This document shows, piece by piece, positions 17,665 to 26,599 of a stretch of 64,000 nucleotides of DNA (position 1 is its first letter; every line of letters begins with the position of its first letter). This DNA is from Paludibacteraceae bacterium. GTDB lineage: Bacteria; Bacteroidota; Bacteroidia; Bacteroidales; Paludibacteraceae. Location: positions 1-64,000 of the forward strand of contig JAFSJN010000007.1 of the NCBI GenBank assembly GCA_017439235.1, read 5' to 3'. Below the pieces are notes generated by a model. That model saw only the letters and a program-made list of their open reading frames with translations. It was not told where the DNA came from and ran no database searches. A program made the translations under genes and the position numbers.

Positions 17665-18236
17665 AGCTGCTTCTTAGCGAACTTGCCCTCGAGGAAATGA
17701 ATAGCCTTATCGATAGGCCGACTGAAAAGCCAGCATACTACGCCTAAGGCAAACATGTTGCGCGACTTGAGAATCGACTTATTATCCAATCCGCTATCCT
17801 TAAGGCTCTCTTTTGTCAGCGAGGTTAATGCTACCGGCACTATCTGCACCGACTCGGGAAGAGCCAATTCGGTGAACGGGTTATCGGTCTTGTACTGAGC
17901 CTTCGTCAGGTCTGCCGGAGTAAAACTGTCGGTATCGACAATCAGCACGGCATCACTCTTAAGGAGAGGCACACACACCTTCAAGGCCGCAGCATTCATA
18001 GCTACGATGACGTCAGCCTTGTCACCGGGGGTATACACTCCCCTACCCAAATTAACCTGGAAACCCGACACTCCACCTAAGGTACCCTGCGGGGCACGTA
18101 TCTCAGCCGGGAAGTCGGGCAAAGTAGAAATCTCGTCTCCTAAGATGGCACTCAACGAGGCAAACATATTGCCGGTCAATTGCATACCGTCTCCGGAGTC
18201 GCCGCAAAAGCGGACTACAACACTTTGTCTTTGCAT
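17661..18236 (-). CDS. korC: 2-oxoacid:ferredoxin oxidoreductase, gamma domain as separate ORF
   Basis: 191 residues from the ATG at 18236. The upstream TTG at 18263 is too close to the promoter. 'VVRFCGDSGDGMQLTGNMFA' and 'DFPAEIRAPQGTLGGVSGFQ' identify the gamma domain (POR/KOR gamma), which contributes to CoA binding. It ends 'LEGKFAKKQL' and overlaps the alpha ORF by 4 bp. Its promoter overlaps that of the divergent PUR gene. Confidence 0.9.
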   Translation of the reverse strand: MQRQSVVVRFCGDSGDGMQLTGNMFASLSAILGDEISTLPDFPAEIRAPQGTLGGVSGFQVNLGRGVYTPGDKADVIVAMNAAALKVCVPLLKSDAVLIVDTDSFTPADLTKAQYKTDNPFTELALPESVQIVPVALTSLTKESLKDSGLDNKSILKSRNMFALGVVCWLFSRPIDKAIHFLEGKFAKKQL

Positions 18237-18272
18237 GATATCGTTTTTATAGATTATTTTCAAAAAAGCCTA

Positions 18273-18320
18273 CAAAAGTACAATAAAATTTTGACATATG
18301 CAAATTTTTTTATACCTTTG
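18273..18320. promoter_or_regulatory. overlapping divergent promoters of kor genes and PUR gene
   Basis: Minus strand: TTTG at 18301-18304, 20 nt, TACTTTTG at 18273-18280. Plus strand: TTTG at 18290-18293, 19 nt, TACCTTTG at 18313-18320. The elements interleave, so the two polymerases should exclude each other. Confidence 0.65.
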
Positions 18321-18351
18321 CACCCGAAATAATCAACTAAACATTTTTGAG

Positions 18352-18762
18352 ATGGAAAATAACAGATTTGAGGAAAGAAAAGAACCGGAAATCGTATACT
18401 CGCGTTCGGTGAAGGCCGGTAAGCGAATCTACTATCTGGATGTGAAGAAAGCCCGTAACGAAGATTTGTATCTCTGCATTACGGAGAGCAAGAAGAAATC
18501 GGGATTTGAGGATGAGGCACCTTCGTTTGAGAAGCACAAAGTCTTCTTGTACAAAGAGGATTTTGCCCACTTCAGCGAGAGCCTGAAAGACGTTATGGCT
18601 TTTGTGGAGAAGCAGGTAGGCACTATCGAGGAGCGTCAGGAATGGGTTCCCGAGAATGCAGCCAAAGCGGAAGAGCCTAAAGAGGAAACTAAAGAGGAAG
18701 CTCCTGCAGAGCAACCTAAGAAGAAAAGACTGTTAGGATTGTTCAAGAAGTCTAAAGACTAA
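18352..18762 (+). CDS. PUR-alpha-like DNA/RNA-binding protein (DUF3276)
   Basis: 136 residues from the ATG at 18352. The upstream part of the frame overlaps the promoter. 'EIVYSRSVKAGKRIYYLDVK' and 'DLYLCITESKKK' with 'FEKHKVFLYKEDFAHFSESL' match the PUR repeat family found throughout Bacteroidetes and in Borrelia. The C-terminus is a charged Glu/Lys/Pro tail ending in 'KKKRLLGLFKKSKD'. Members bind purine-rich single-stranded DNA or RNA. The gene overlaps convergent coaBC by 11 bp. Confidence 0.85.
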   Translation: MENNRFEERKEPEIVYSRSVKAGKRIYYLDVKKARNEDLYLCITESKKKSGFEDEAPSFEKHKVFLYKEDFAHFSESLKDVMAFVEKQVGTIEERQEWVPENAAKAEEPKEETKEEAPAEQPKKKRLLGLFKKSKD

Positions 18763-19963
18763 TTGTATCCCAAATACAGGTAGCGATTGCCTCCTTCGAC
18801 AGAAGGGGGCATTCTTTTTTCTGTCCCTTGGAACCAAAGATAGTCACCTTATTGGTATCCGTACCAAAGCCGGCTCCGGCGTCACGCAAGGAATTCAGCA
18901 CCAGCCAATCCAGGTGTTTATGCGCCAACTTATCCAAAGCATGCTGTTCCTCATGGTCGGTCTCCAGAGCGAAACCCACCACGGTCTGATGCGCTTGTTT
19001 TCTCTCACCTAACGCCGCGGCAATGTCTTTATTGGCGCGCAGAGGCAGTTGTATCTCGTGTTCGATGCGTTTAATCTTGACAGCCGACTCCTGCTGCGGC
19101 GCATAGTCTGCCACGGCCGCACACATCACGGCGGTGTCAGAGGCAGGGAAGTGCTGCATAGCGGCTTCATACATCTCACTAGCCGAGCATACCGAGACGA
19201 TATTCAGTGCCGGCAAGGTAGTAAGAGCAGGTACAGCCGGTATAGACAGGTGCGTAGGACCACTGATTAGAGTCACCTCTGCACCGCGGTACCAAGCCTC
19301 GCGTGCCAGAGCATAGCCCATCTTACCGGTAGAATAATTACTCAGATAGCGCACGGGATCCAACTTCTCCTGGGTCGGTCCCGCCGTCAGCATGATACGC
19401 TTACCCCTCAGTGTCTTGGGCGTCAGGGCATAACGCACGGCCTCCATTATCTGTTCCGGTTCGGCCATACGTCCTTTGCCATTGGTGCCGCAGGCCAAAT
19501 CACCGCTCACGCAATCCATCATCAGCATATCCGGATAAGCGGCTAAGGTATGCATCGCCTGTTGCGTAGCGGGATGCTGGTACATCTTATCGTTCATCGC
19601 GGGAGCCACCACTACCGGCTTGCGCATCGCTGCAAAGGTAGTAGTGAGCGCATCGTCAGCTATACCTGCAGCCATCTTACCGAGTACATTGGAGGTTGCC
19701 GGAGCGACAATCATCAGGTCGGCCCAATCGGGCAGGGAGATATGCTCTGTAGCATGAGCATTGATAGCGGCAAAGACGTCGCTGTAGACGGGCGCGCCAC
19801 TCAGCGTACGCAGGGTCAGTTCGGTAACAAACTCAAGCGCGTGACGAGTGGTCGTCACGCGTACTTCGGCACCCGCTTTAATGAGCATCCGGATGAGTTC
19901 GGGAATCTTATAGGCGGCTATACCGCCGCTGATGCCTACGAGTATGTGTTTGCCGGAGAGCAA
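18752..19963 (-). CDS. coaBC: bifunctional phosphopantothenoylcysteine decarboxylase/phosphopantothenate-cysteine ligase
   Basis: 403 residues. The CoaC half opens 'ILVGISGGIAAYKIPELIRM', with the flavin-site 'ATEHISLPDWADLMIVAPAT' and 'AMNDKMYQHPATQ'. The CoaB half starts near 185 with 'LRGKRIMLTAGPTQEKLDPV' and 'YLSNYSTGKMGYALAREA'. The enzyme makes 4'-phosphopantetheine from phosphopantothenate and Cys for CoA. It follows rpoZ by 7 bp in the conserved bamD-rpoZ-coaBC order. Confidence 0.96.
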   Translation of the reverse strand: MLSGKHILVGISGGIAAYKIPELIRMLIKAGAEVRVTTTRHALEFVTELTLRTLSGAPVYSDVFAAINAHATEHISLPDWADLMIVAPATSNVLGKMAAGIADDALTTTFAAMRKPVVVAPAMNDKMYQHPATQQAMHTLAAYPDMLMMDCVSGDLACGTNGKGRMAEPEQIMEAVRYALTPKTLRGKRIMLTAGPTQEKLDPVRYLSNYSTGKMGYALAREAWYRGAEVTLISGPTHLSIPAVPALTTLPALNIVSVCSASEMYEAAMQHFPASDTAVMCAAVADYAPQQESAVKIKRIEHEIQLPLRANKDIAAALGERKQAHQTVVGFALETDHEEQHALDKLAHKHLDWLVLNSLRDAGAGFGTDTNKVTIFGSKGQKKECPLLSKEAIATCIWDTISL

Positions 19964-19970
19964 AGTACAA

Positions 19971-20303
19971 TTATTTGAGTTGCTCGTCGCGCGAACCGGT
20001 ACGATAAATCAGTTGATCATCGATAAACTCCTGCGTAGCTATCAATGTAGGCTTCGGCAAGCGCTCATAGCTGCGCGAGATCTCGATTTGTTCTTTGTTC
20101 TCAAAGGTCTCATCGATAGCGTCTTGCGGGATAGAGAAGTCTTGCAACTTAGTGTCTAACTCACGCTTGAGCGAAGACGAGATTTGATTCGAACGCTTAG
20201 CGATAATAGCTACCGTTTCGTACACATTGCCCACTTTCTCGGTCAATTTGTTCATGTCGCGAGTAAGGGTGGTCTTAGGGGCTTTACTTTTCTTGAAATC
20301 CAT
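19971..20303 (-). CDS. rpoZ: RNA polymerase omega subunit, Bacteroidetes form
   Basis: 110 residues. 'TEKVGNVYETVAIIAKRSNQ' followed by 'ISSSLKRELDTKLQDF' matches the divergent omega found between bamD and coaBC in Bacteroidales. It stabilises the beta' subunit during RNA polymerase assembly. The assignment is supported more by position than by similarity to proteobacterial RpoZ. Confidence 0.82.
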   Translation of the reverse strand: MDFKKSKAPKTTLTRDMNKLTEKVGNVYETVAIIAKRSNQISSSLKRELDTKLQDFSIPQDAIDETFENKEQIEISRSYERLPKPTLIATQEFIDDQLIYRTGSRDEQLK

Positions 20304-20325
20304 ATTACTAGTAATCTAAATATTC

Positions 20326-21135
20326 TTATCGTAATACCTTGCGGATATCTTTTAACATCTTATCCGCCTGGTTTTTATGCTTGCTATTGGGGAAATCGGT
20401 AATGAAGTTATAGTACTCATCTTCCGCTTCCCGTGCGCGGTCCAATTTCTTTTCCTCAATCGAGTGCACCATCTGCTCATATTTAGCGAGCATGATAATC
20501 CAACTCAGTTCCTCTTGGTATTTATTGGCCGGGTATTTCTTGAGGGCATTGCGTGCCGTAATCTCGGCACTGAGGTAGTTATTGCCCAAGTAGGTACCCA
20601 TGTGATAATACAGTTTGGCATTTTGGAACTCCTTGTACGCCAACTTATCATACATCTCATTCAGTTCCTGATAGGCTTTCTCCAGATACGGGCTCTCAGG
20701 ATAGAGTTCGATAAACTGGGTGAAGAAGTCAATGGCCTTATAGGTCTGCTCCTGATCCAGACGAGCATCGGGCGAATCGAGATAGTAGCAGTGGGCGGTC
20801 TGATAACGCGCCTCGACGATATGTCGGCCTTTAGGATAGTTGCGTATATAGGCCTGGTAGTAATCCGCAGCGGACATATAATCCTTTTGGCCCATATAAC
20901 TGCGAGCCAAATAGATGATGACGTCCTGTGCGCGGTCAGTACCCTTGTAATACGAAGCCACATCGTCCAAGAGGGTCTGCGAGCGGACATACCTTTTCTC
21001 ATTAAAATAGCGCAAGGCCTCCGAGTACTTATACTCCGGATCGCGCGATTTTAAGGCTTTCTGATATTCTCCGCAACTCGTCATCAGGACGAGCAACAGA
21101 CATACTATGATTCCTCGGGTTTGTTTCATTCGCAT
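20326..21135 (-). CDS. bamD: outer-membrane assembly lipoprotein BamD
   Basis: 269 residues with a lipoprotein signal peptide ending 'LLLVLMTSCGEYQKAL' (lipobox Cys at about 21). TPR-like helical repeats follow: 'YSEALRYFNEKRYVRSQTLL', 'DYYQAYIRNYPKGRHIVEAR' and 'ITDFPNSKHKNQADKMLKDI'. BamD is part of the BAM machine inserting beta-barrel proteins. A promoter TACCTTTG lies just upstream near 21150. rpoZ and coaBC follow closely. Confidence 0.93.
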   Translation of the reverse strand: MRMKQTRGIIVCLLLVLMTSCGEYQKALKSRDPEYKYSEALRYFNEKRYVRSQTLLDDVASYYKGTDRAQDVIIYLARSYMGQKDYMSAADYYQAYIRNYPKGRHIVEARYQTAHCYYLDSPDARLDQEQTYKAIDFFTQFIELYPESPYLEKAYQELNEMYDKLAYKEFQNAKLYYHMGTYLGNNYLSAEITARNALKKYPANKYQEELSWIIMLAKYEQMVHSIEEKKLDRAREAEDEYYNFITDFPNSKHKNQADKMLKDIRKVLR

Positions 21136-21193
21136 TCAATGAGCCTGCAAAGGTACTGCTTTTTTTGCAAATATGCAAATTTTTTTATAAAAT

Positions 21194-22204
21194 TCACTTC
21201 TGAGAGGTTGCATTCCATCGTTCAGAAGTGACGATACGGTTACCATCGGGTGCGCTGACGATGAAATAGCAGGCTGCTCCTTCGGTAGCCTCCACTATAG
21301 CCAATCCCTCTTTCTCGCCCAGCACCATGCAGGTAGTAGCCAGCGCGTCGGCCAACATACAGGTAGGCGCGGTAATGGTGGCGCTGAGCAGACTGTGCTG
21401 CACCGGATAACCTGTACGCGGGTCAACGGTATGACTGCGTTTGAGGCCGTCTTCGTAGTAGAAGTTACGGTAGTTGCCCGATGTAGCCATCTTGAGGTCA
21501 GAAGTGTGAATGATATCCTGTAACTCCTGTACCTCGCCCGTAGTGTCATCAATAGGCTTGGTGATGCCGACGCTCCAGGGTTGGCCGTCTTGGCGTACAC
21601 CGTGCGCGATAACCTCGCCGCCGATGTCCACCAGATAGTTGGTGCAACCTTGTGCCACCAATCGTTCAGCCACCACATCGCAGGCAAAGCCTTTGGCGAT
21701 AGCTCCGGCATCCAGCATGATACGGTCATCGTCTTTCCATAGACGGTGATCGACGAGGCGGATTTTATGAAACCCCACTAACGTGCGCAGACTGTCAATC
21801 CGCGCCGGCGTCATACGGTCACGATGTTGGAAACCAAATCCCCAGGCGTTGACCAGCGGAGCCACCGTTATGTCAAAAGCGCCATTACTGCGTTCACTAA
21901 TAGGATATGCACAACGATAGACGCGTTCGAAGAGACTGTCTGTCGGTTGCCCGTTACCCTTATTGATGCGCGACAAGGTAGAAGAAGGATTAAACATGCT
22001 AAGCGAGCCGTCTACCTCGTGCAAGGCATCCAGGACGACTTGTTCCTGACTGCCTGCCGATTCGTAACGGATATTATAGTAGGTACCAAAGACCTTCCCT
22101 TGGTGCGAGTAATACTGCGCCTTAGGAGGTCTTTTGTACATCGACAGGGCGACAATGCAGCCCAGCGACAATGCTACTATACCAATGACGGCTCGCGCTC
22201 TCAT
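21194..22204 (-). CDS. apbE: FAD:protein FMN transferase (ApbE family)
   Basis: 336 residues. An N-terminal membrane anchor/signal is followed by 'LDALHEVDGSLSMFNPSSTL', the Ala-Lys-Gly motif 'LDAGAIAKGFACDVVAERLV' and 'SHTVDPRTGYPVQHSLLSAT'. ApbE transfers FMN from FAD to a Thr of flavoprotein subunits such as NqrB/NqrC or RnfG in the periplasm. It is the last gene of the lysS run, 3 bp after an outer-membrane protein gene. Confidence 0.93.
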   Translation of the reverse strand: MRARAVIGIVALSLGCIVALSMYKRPPKAQYYSHQGKVFGTYYNIRYESAGSQEQVVLDALHEVDGSLSMFNPSSTLSRINKGNGQPTDSLFERVYRCAYPISERSNGAFDITVAPLVNAWGFGFQHRDRMTPARIDSLRTLVGFHKIRLVDHRLWKDDDRIMLDAGAIAKGFACDVVAERLVAQGCTNYLVDIGGEVIAHGVRQDGQPWSVGITKPIDDTTGEVQELQDIIHTSDLKMATSGNYRNFYYEDGLKRSHTVDPRTGYPVQHSLLSATITAPTCMLADALATTCMVLGEKEGLAIVEATEGAACYFIVSAPDGNRIVTSERWNATSQK

Positions 22205-22207
22205 CGT

Positions 22208-23056
22208 TTAGAACCAAACGCCCAAGCCGATAGTGCCGTTCATCGTCTGGCAGTATACTTTTTCCATACCGGCCTTATTGATGAACACGCTGTTTTTATC
22301 CTGGCGTACGCCGTAAGGATTGATAGCACCTTCGGCAAAGAGAGAGAGTTGGCAAACGTCCAAGTCCCAGTCTTTTTGCAGACGTACCGACACATTGACT
22401 ACCGCAAAACGGTCATTGCCATACAGGCCGCTCTTCCAGGGCGACATACCCACCTTACCGCCTAAGGTAATATCATAGGGGAACGAGTGGTCGTAGCCTA
22501 CCTCCAGATACGACGACCAAGCGCGTTTGGCAGACTCTGTCTCCTCACCGGTATTGGGGTCGACATCTACAGTCACATTGTCGTCGTCACCGGCTACCAT
22601 GGTATTCCAGTTGATATACAACGGGAAGTTAAGCAGATCGCCGAAGTTATAACCGGCGGTTACCTCCAACTGGTAGTAGGGATCGTACTTCTTGTCATAG
22701 GCGTTGTAGTTGAACAACTGATAGTAAGTCAAACCTACTGTAGCGCCGTAAAAACTATAGTTGGCCATCAGGTCTACCTCGGGGATAAAGAAGGTGTTAT
22801 TCTCCTTCTCGGCCGCATTGGTCTTGAACTGCCAATCGGAAGCGCCAATCGAGATCCATGTACCTACACGCAGACCGGTATTCTCAGTGTCGAATCCCAC
22901 CTCTAAGTCGGGTTGGAAACTCAGACCGCCATTCAGTTGACCACGCCATAAGTAAGCGGTTACTACTTCTGCACCGGCCTCATAGGCGAACTTCACCTCA
23001 GCCTGTGCGGCAACTGCTATCACAGCGGCTGCCATAATCATCATAATCTTTTTCAT
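22208..23056 (-). CDS. predicted outer-membrane beta-barrel protein
   Basis: 282 residues. Signal peptide 'MKKIMMIMAAAVIAVAAQA', then alternating amphipathic strands ('GAEVVTAYLWRGQLNGGLS', 'GLRVGTWISIGASDWQF', 'LEVGYDHSFPYDITLGGKVG') and a terminal Phe ('GTIGLGVWF'), the usual end of a BAM substrate. It is a clear paralogue of the next gene upstream: both share the motif order YxxRGxxxGGLSxQ, GSTDW/GASDW, E-L/V-GYD, PWKS and NPY. No function can be assigned. Confidence 0.7.
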   Translation of the reverse strand: MKKIMMIMAAAVIAVAAQAEVKFAYEAGAEVVTAYLWRGQLNGGLSFQPDLEVGFDTENTGLRVGTWISIGASDWQFKTNAAEKENNTFFIPEVDLMANYSFYGATVGLTYYQLFNYNAYDKKYDPYYQLEVTAGYNFGDLLNFPLYINWNTMVAGDDDNVTVDVDPNTGEETESAKRAWSSYLEVGYDHSFPYDITLGGKVGMSPWKSGLYGNDRFAVVNVSVRLQKDWDLDVCQLSLFAEGAINPYGVRQDKNSVFINKAGMEKVYCQTMNGTIGLGVWF

Positions 23057-23089
23057 TTTTACCTTAAAACTATAACTTAACTAATTGAT

Positions 23090-23995
23090 TTATTTCCAAT
23101 AAATGCCGCATCCCACGTTCCACATACATTGTCTGCCACCATTGACGGACACATAGTCAGGATTCTTGCGGGCAGTCTCGGCCACATCGTAAGGGTTAAC
23201 CATTATCTGGGCAAAGGCTCTCACGCCCAAGTGTTTACCTGCATCCCAGTCGCGCACCAGTTTGGCGGTGACATTGGTGAAGGCAAACTCGCCCTGATAG
23301 CCGGTATAGAAACTCTTCCAGGGTGTAAACGCCACACGTGCCTCGAGGGTGAGTTGCCAGGGCAGACGGAAGTCGTAGCCTAGTTCGCAATACGAGGAAT
23401 AAGCTCTGTGGCGTGTGCCGTCAGCGCTATTCCAACCGTCGCGGCCGAAGGTGCGGGTGCACCACATAATAGACAGAGGCAGTTTAGACGATACCTTGTA
23501 TTTGATGCGCCATTCTTGCGTTATGCCTCCTACTCCATCCTTCGGGTCATCGAAATCGAAATACCGGGTGAAGCGGTCGTTGCTATAACGGTCGAAATAG
23601 TACATGTGCATAAACAGGACCGTCAGTCCCCAACGGCTAAATCCTACCGTCAGGTCTACCTCGGGGTTGAGGGCACAATGGATAGCGGGATTGGTATTTC
23701 GGAAGGTCCAATCGGTAGAACCGATGTTCCACCACATATCGATAAAGGCCCCTCCGTATCCCACGTTAACATCGGCCTGCAGACTCAATCCGCCGACATA
23801 CAATCCACGAAAGATGTAGTTGCTCATCAGGTCGGCTGAAGCACCCCACTCCAAGCCTACATGCTTGGGATAAGGGTCCAACCAACGCTCTGCCGCACTC
23901 ATAGGATCCGGCTGCCGGGCAGGGATAGAGTCCGCGTACGCGCACATAAGCGCAAACGTACATAATAATAAGGAGAAGAGACGCTTACAAGCCAT
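23090..23995 (-). CDS. predicted outer-membrane beta-barrel protein, paralogue of the 22.2 kb gene
   Basis: 301 residues. Signal peptide 'MACKRLFSLLLCTFALMCAYA', then 'SNYIFRGLYVGGLSLQADVN', 'NIGSTDWTFRN', 'CELGYDFRLPWQLTLEARVA' and 'MVNPYDVAE', the same blocks as in its neighbour. This suggests an old tandem duplication. The reading frame overlaps the preceding small gene by 11 bp, so the pair is probably translationally coupled. Confidence 0.7.
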   Translation of the reverse strand: MACKRLFSLLLCTFALMCAYADSIPARQPDPMSAAERWLDPYPKHVGLEWGASADLMSNYIFRGLYVGGLSLQADVNVGYGGAFIDMWWNIGSTDWTFRNTNPAIHCALNPEVDLTVGFSRWGLTVLFMHMYYFDRYSNDRFTRYFDFDDPKDGVGGITQEWRIKYKVSSKLPLSIMWCTRTFGRDGWNSADGTRHRAYSSYCELGYDFRLPWQLTLEARVAFTPWKSFYTGYQGEFAFTNVTAKLVRDWDAGKHLGVRAFAQIMVNPYDVAETARKNPDYVSVNGGRQCMWNVGCGIYWK

Positions 23996-24233
23996 TTTTT
24001 GCTACCCAAGCGATGCGCAGAGCGACCTCGAGGATGCGTGTATCGTCCATCATCACAATACCGCCATCGGGTCCCGGCTCGATATGATAACCACTCTCCG
24101 GCGTACCGCTACCGTTAAAGAATGCTCTTACTTCGTCGGCCGCAATACCTAACTCATCGGCTATTGCAGCCATACTGCCGTGTGGGAGGCTGTCTTTCAC
24201 CTCGCGAAGCTTGTTAAAGGTTGTTCTTGTCAT
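23985..24233 (-). CDS. small helix-turn-helix-like protein, function unknown
   Basis: 82 residues. 'MTRTTFNKLREVKDSLPHGS' and 'MAAIADELGIAADEVRAFFN' look like a degenerate DNA-binding helix-turn-helix. The C-terminus has 'GPDGGIVMMDDTRILEVALR'. It lies between pgi and the outer-membrane protein pair. A regulatory role is an inference from the N-terminal pattern only. Confidence 0.55.
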   Translation of the reverse strand: MTRTTFNKLREVKDSLPHGSMAAIADELGIAADEVRAFFNGSGTPESGYHIEPGPDGGIVMMDDTRILEVALRIAWVAKNGL

Positions 24234-24260
24234 AGTTGTGCAAATTTATTGTATTTCGTA

Positions 24261-25589
24261 TTATTCTTTCAGTCGTGCACGCAGTGCTGCGCTCTCGGCT
24301 TCGTAGCCGGGTTTGTCCAGCAGGGCGAACATATTTTTCTTATATGCCTCTACGCCGGGTTGGTTGAACGGATTGACATCCAGCAGATAACCGCTGATAC
24401 CGCAGGCACGCTCGAAGAAATAGATGAGCTCACCCAAATAGTATTCGTTCAACACGGGCAACTCGATGAGCATATTCGGGACACCGCCGTCCACGTGTGC
24501 CAGGCGCGTGCCTAACTCGGCCATCTTATTCACCTCGTCGACGCGCTTACCGGCCAGGAAGTTCAGACCGTCCAAGTTTTGCTCATCGTGCGGGAAGATA
24601 ACCTCATGATTAGCCTTGCTGACCGAGATAACCGTCTCCATGAGGATGCGTTCGCCGTCCTGGATATATTGTCCCATCGAGTGCAGGTCGGTAGTGAAGT
24701 CGACCGAGGCGGGGAAGATACCTTTCTTATCCTTACCTTCCGACTCGCCGTAGAGTTGTTTCCACCATTCGCTTACGTAGTGGAGTTTGGGGTGGAAGTT
24801 AACGAGCATTTCTACTTTCTTGCCCTCACGCTGATAGAGTTCGTTGCGGGCAGCGGCATACTGCATAGCTATATTTTGCTCGAAGGGCAGCGCACATTGT
24901 GCCTCCATATCGGCAGCACCTTGTATGAGGGCTTGGATATCGAATCCGGCGCAGGCAATAGGCAGCAGACCTACCGGCGAGAGAACGCTGAAGCGGCCGC
25001 CGATATTGTCTTCGATGACGTAGGTCTTGTATCCCTCTTGCGTAGCGAGTGTACGCAGCGCACCCCGTTTAGCATCGGTGATGCAGACAATCAGACGCTG
25101 TGCTGCAGCCTTGCCTTGCTGCTGCTCCAGTTGGGTCTTGAGGAGACGGAAAGCCAGAGCGGGCTCGGTAGTAGTACCGGACTTAGAGATACAGATAATA
25201 CCGAATTTCTTACCTTTGAGCAGGGCTTGCAACTCATAGAGGTAGTCCTCGCCGATGTTTTGTCCGGCATAGACCACTTGGGGCTTATTGCCTTCCAATG
25301 CACCAAAGCTGGACAGGAGAGCCTCGTTGACGGCTTTAGCGCCCAGATAACTGCCGCCTATACCAATGCAGACGATGATGTCGCATTCGCGGCGGAGCAT
25401 GTCGGCAGTAGCCTGGATATCCTGTAACTGAGGTTGGATATCCTCAGGCAGATGCAGCCATCCTAAAAAGTCATTACCCTTGCCGGTACCGGAAGTGAGG
25501 GTATTGTCAGCAGCGATGACTTGCTCTTTCCATTGGTTGACTTTCTCGGCCTTAAGAGCCGAAGCATACGAAAAAGTGATGTGTTTCAT
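24261..25589 (-). CDS. pgi: glucose-6-phosphate isomerase
   Basis: 442 residues, the size of the short bacterial form. '[20 protein letters not shown]' (sugar-phosphate loop), '[18 protein letters not shown]' (Ser/Thr cluster holding phosphate), '[20 protein letters not shown]' and '[20 protein letters not shown]' are signature regions. It interconverts glucose-6-P and fructose-6-P. It lies 10 bp downstream of gpsA. Confidence 0.96.
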   Translation of the reverse strand: MKHITFSYASALKAEKVNQWKEQVIAADNTLTSGTGKGNDFLGWLHLPEDIQPQLQDIQATADMLRRECDIIVCIGIGGSYLGAKAVNEALLSSFGALEGNKPQVVYAGQNIGEDYLYELQALLKGKKFGIICISKSGTTTEPALAFRLLKTQLEQQQGKAAAQRLIVCITDAKRGALRTLATQEGYKTYVIEDNIGGRFSVLSPVGLLPIACAGFDIQALIQGAADMEAQCALPFEQNIAMQYAAARNELYQREGKKVEMLVNFHPKLHYVSEWWKQLYGESEGKDKKGIFPASVDFTTDLHSMGQYIQDGERILMETVISVSKANHEVIFPHDEQNLDGLNFLAGKRVDEVNKMAELGTRLAHVDGGVPNMLIELPVLNEYYLGELIYFFERACGISGYLLDVNPFNQPGVEAYKKNMFALLDKPGYEAESAALRARLKE

Positions 25590-25599
25590 ATTGTTGTAA

Positions 25600-26592
25600 T
25601 TACATTAGTTCTTGTGTTAGTTCTTGAACGACGATAGTCGGCGACTGCTGTTGGTAGAGGATACGGTACATAGCATCCACGATAGGCAGCGACACCTGCA
25701 GGCGTTCGTTGAGTTCGTGTATACAACGTGTGCCGTAATAGCCTTCGGCAATCATCTGCATCTCCATCTGGGCGGCGCGAACGCTATAGCCCATGCCGAC
25801 CATCTGGCCAAACTGGCGATTGCGGGAGAACTTGGAATAGGCGGTCACCAATACATCGCCCAGATAACCGCTGGCATTGATGTCGCGGGGCACGCCATAC
25901 GCAGCTTGCGTGAAGCGTTCTATCTCTTGGATAGCATTGGAGATCAGTACCGACTGGAAGTTATCGCCATAACGCAGACTCTGGCATAGACCTGCTGCGA
26001 TAGCGTAAATATTCTTCATCACGCTGGAGTACTCCAAGCCGTTGACGTCCTGGCTGACCGTTGTGCGCACGTAAGGAGTAGAGAGAATACGTCCGATGAG
26101 TTCGGCACGTTGACGGTCGGCACAGCCTATGGTCAGGTAACTCAATCGCTCCAGGGCTATCTCCTCGGCGTGACAGGGTCCGGCTATGACGGCCAGGTTG
26201 TTCATCGGTATGTCGAAATGCTCGTGGAGGTAATCGGTGATGATGCTGTTCTCCTCGGGAATCATACCCTTAACGGCGGTGACGATAATCTTATTCTTCA
26301 TACTGAGGTGCACCTGACTCATCGTCTTCTGGACATACGGCGAAGGTACGGCTAAGATCAGTACGTCCGATTGGGCGATGATGTCGTTGATATCCGTGGA
26401 GAAATGGATACGATTGGTATCAAAGTGAGCATTACTCAGGTAACCGGGATTCTGGCCGTTGCTGACAAAGGCATCGATAGCTTCCTGACGACGTATGTAC
26501 CACGCAATATGCGATTGGTTGGTCATCACTATCTTGGCCAGGGCGGTGGCCCAGCTGCCGCTTCCTAAAATAGCTACACGAGTGTTATCCAT
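25600..26592 (-). CDS. gpsA: glycerol-3-phosphate dehydrogenase [NAD(P)+]
   Basis: 330 residues. N-terminal Rossmann loop '[17 protein letters not shown]', the motif '[13 protein letters not shown]', the catalytic-Lys region '[20 protein letters not shown]' and '[20 protein letters not shown]'. It reduces dihydroxyacetone phosphate to sn-glycerol-3-P for phospholipids. It begins 7 bp after lysS. Confidence 0.95.
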   Translation of the reverse strand: MDNTRVAILGSGSWATALAKIVMTNQSHIAWYIRRQEAIDAFVSNGQNPGYLSNAHFDTNRIHFSTDINDIIAQSDVLILAVPSPYVQKTMSQVHLSMKNKIIVTAVKGMIPEENSIITDYLHEHFDIPMNNLAVIAGPCHAEEIALERLSYLTIGCADRQRAELIGRILSTPYVRTTVSQDVNGLEYSSVMKNIYAIAAGLCQSLRYGDNFQSVLISNAIQEIERFTQAAYGVPRDINASGYLGDVLVTAYSKFSRNRQFGQMVGMGYSVRAAQMEMQMIAEGYYGTRCIHELNERLQVSLPIVDAMYRILYQQQSPTIVVQELTQELM

Positions 26593-26599
26593 AGGAATC

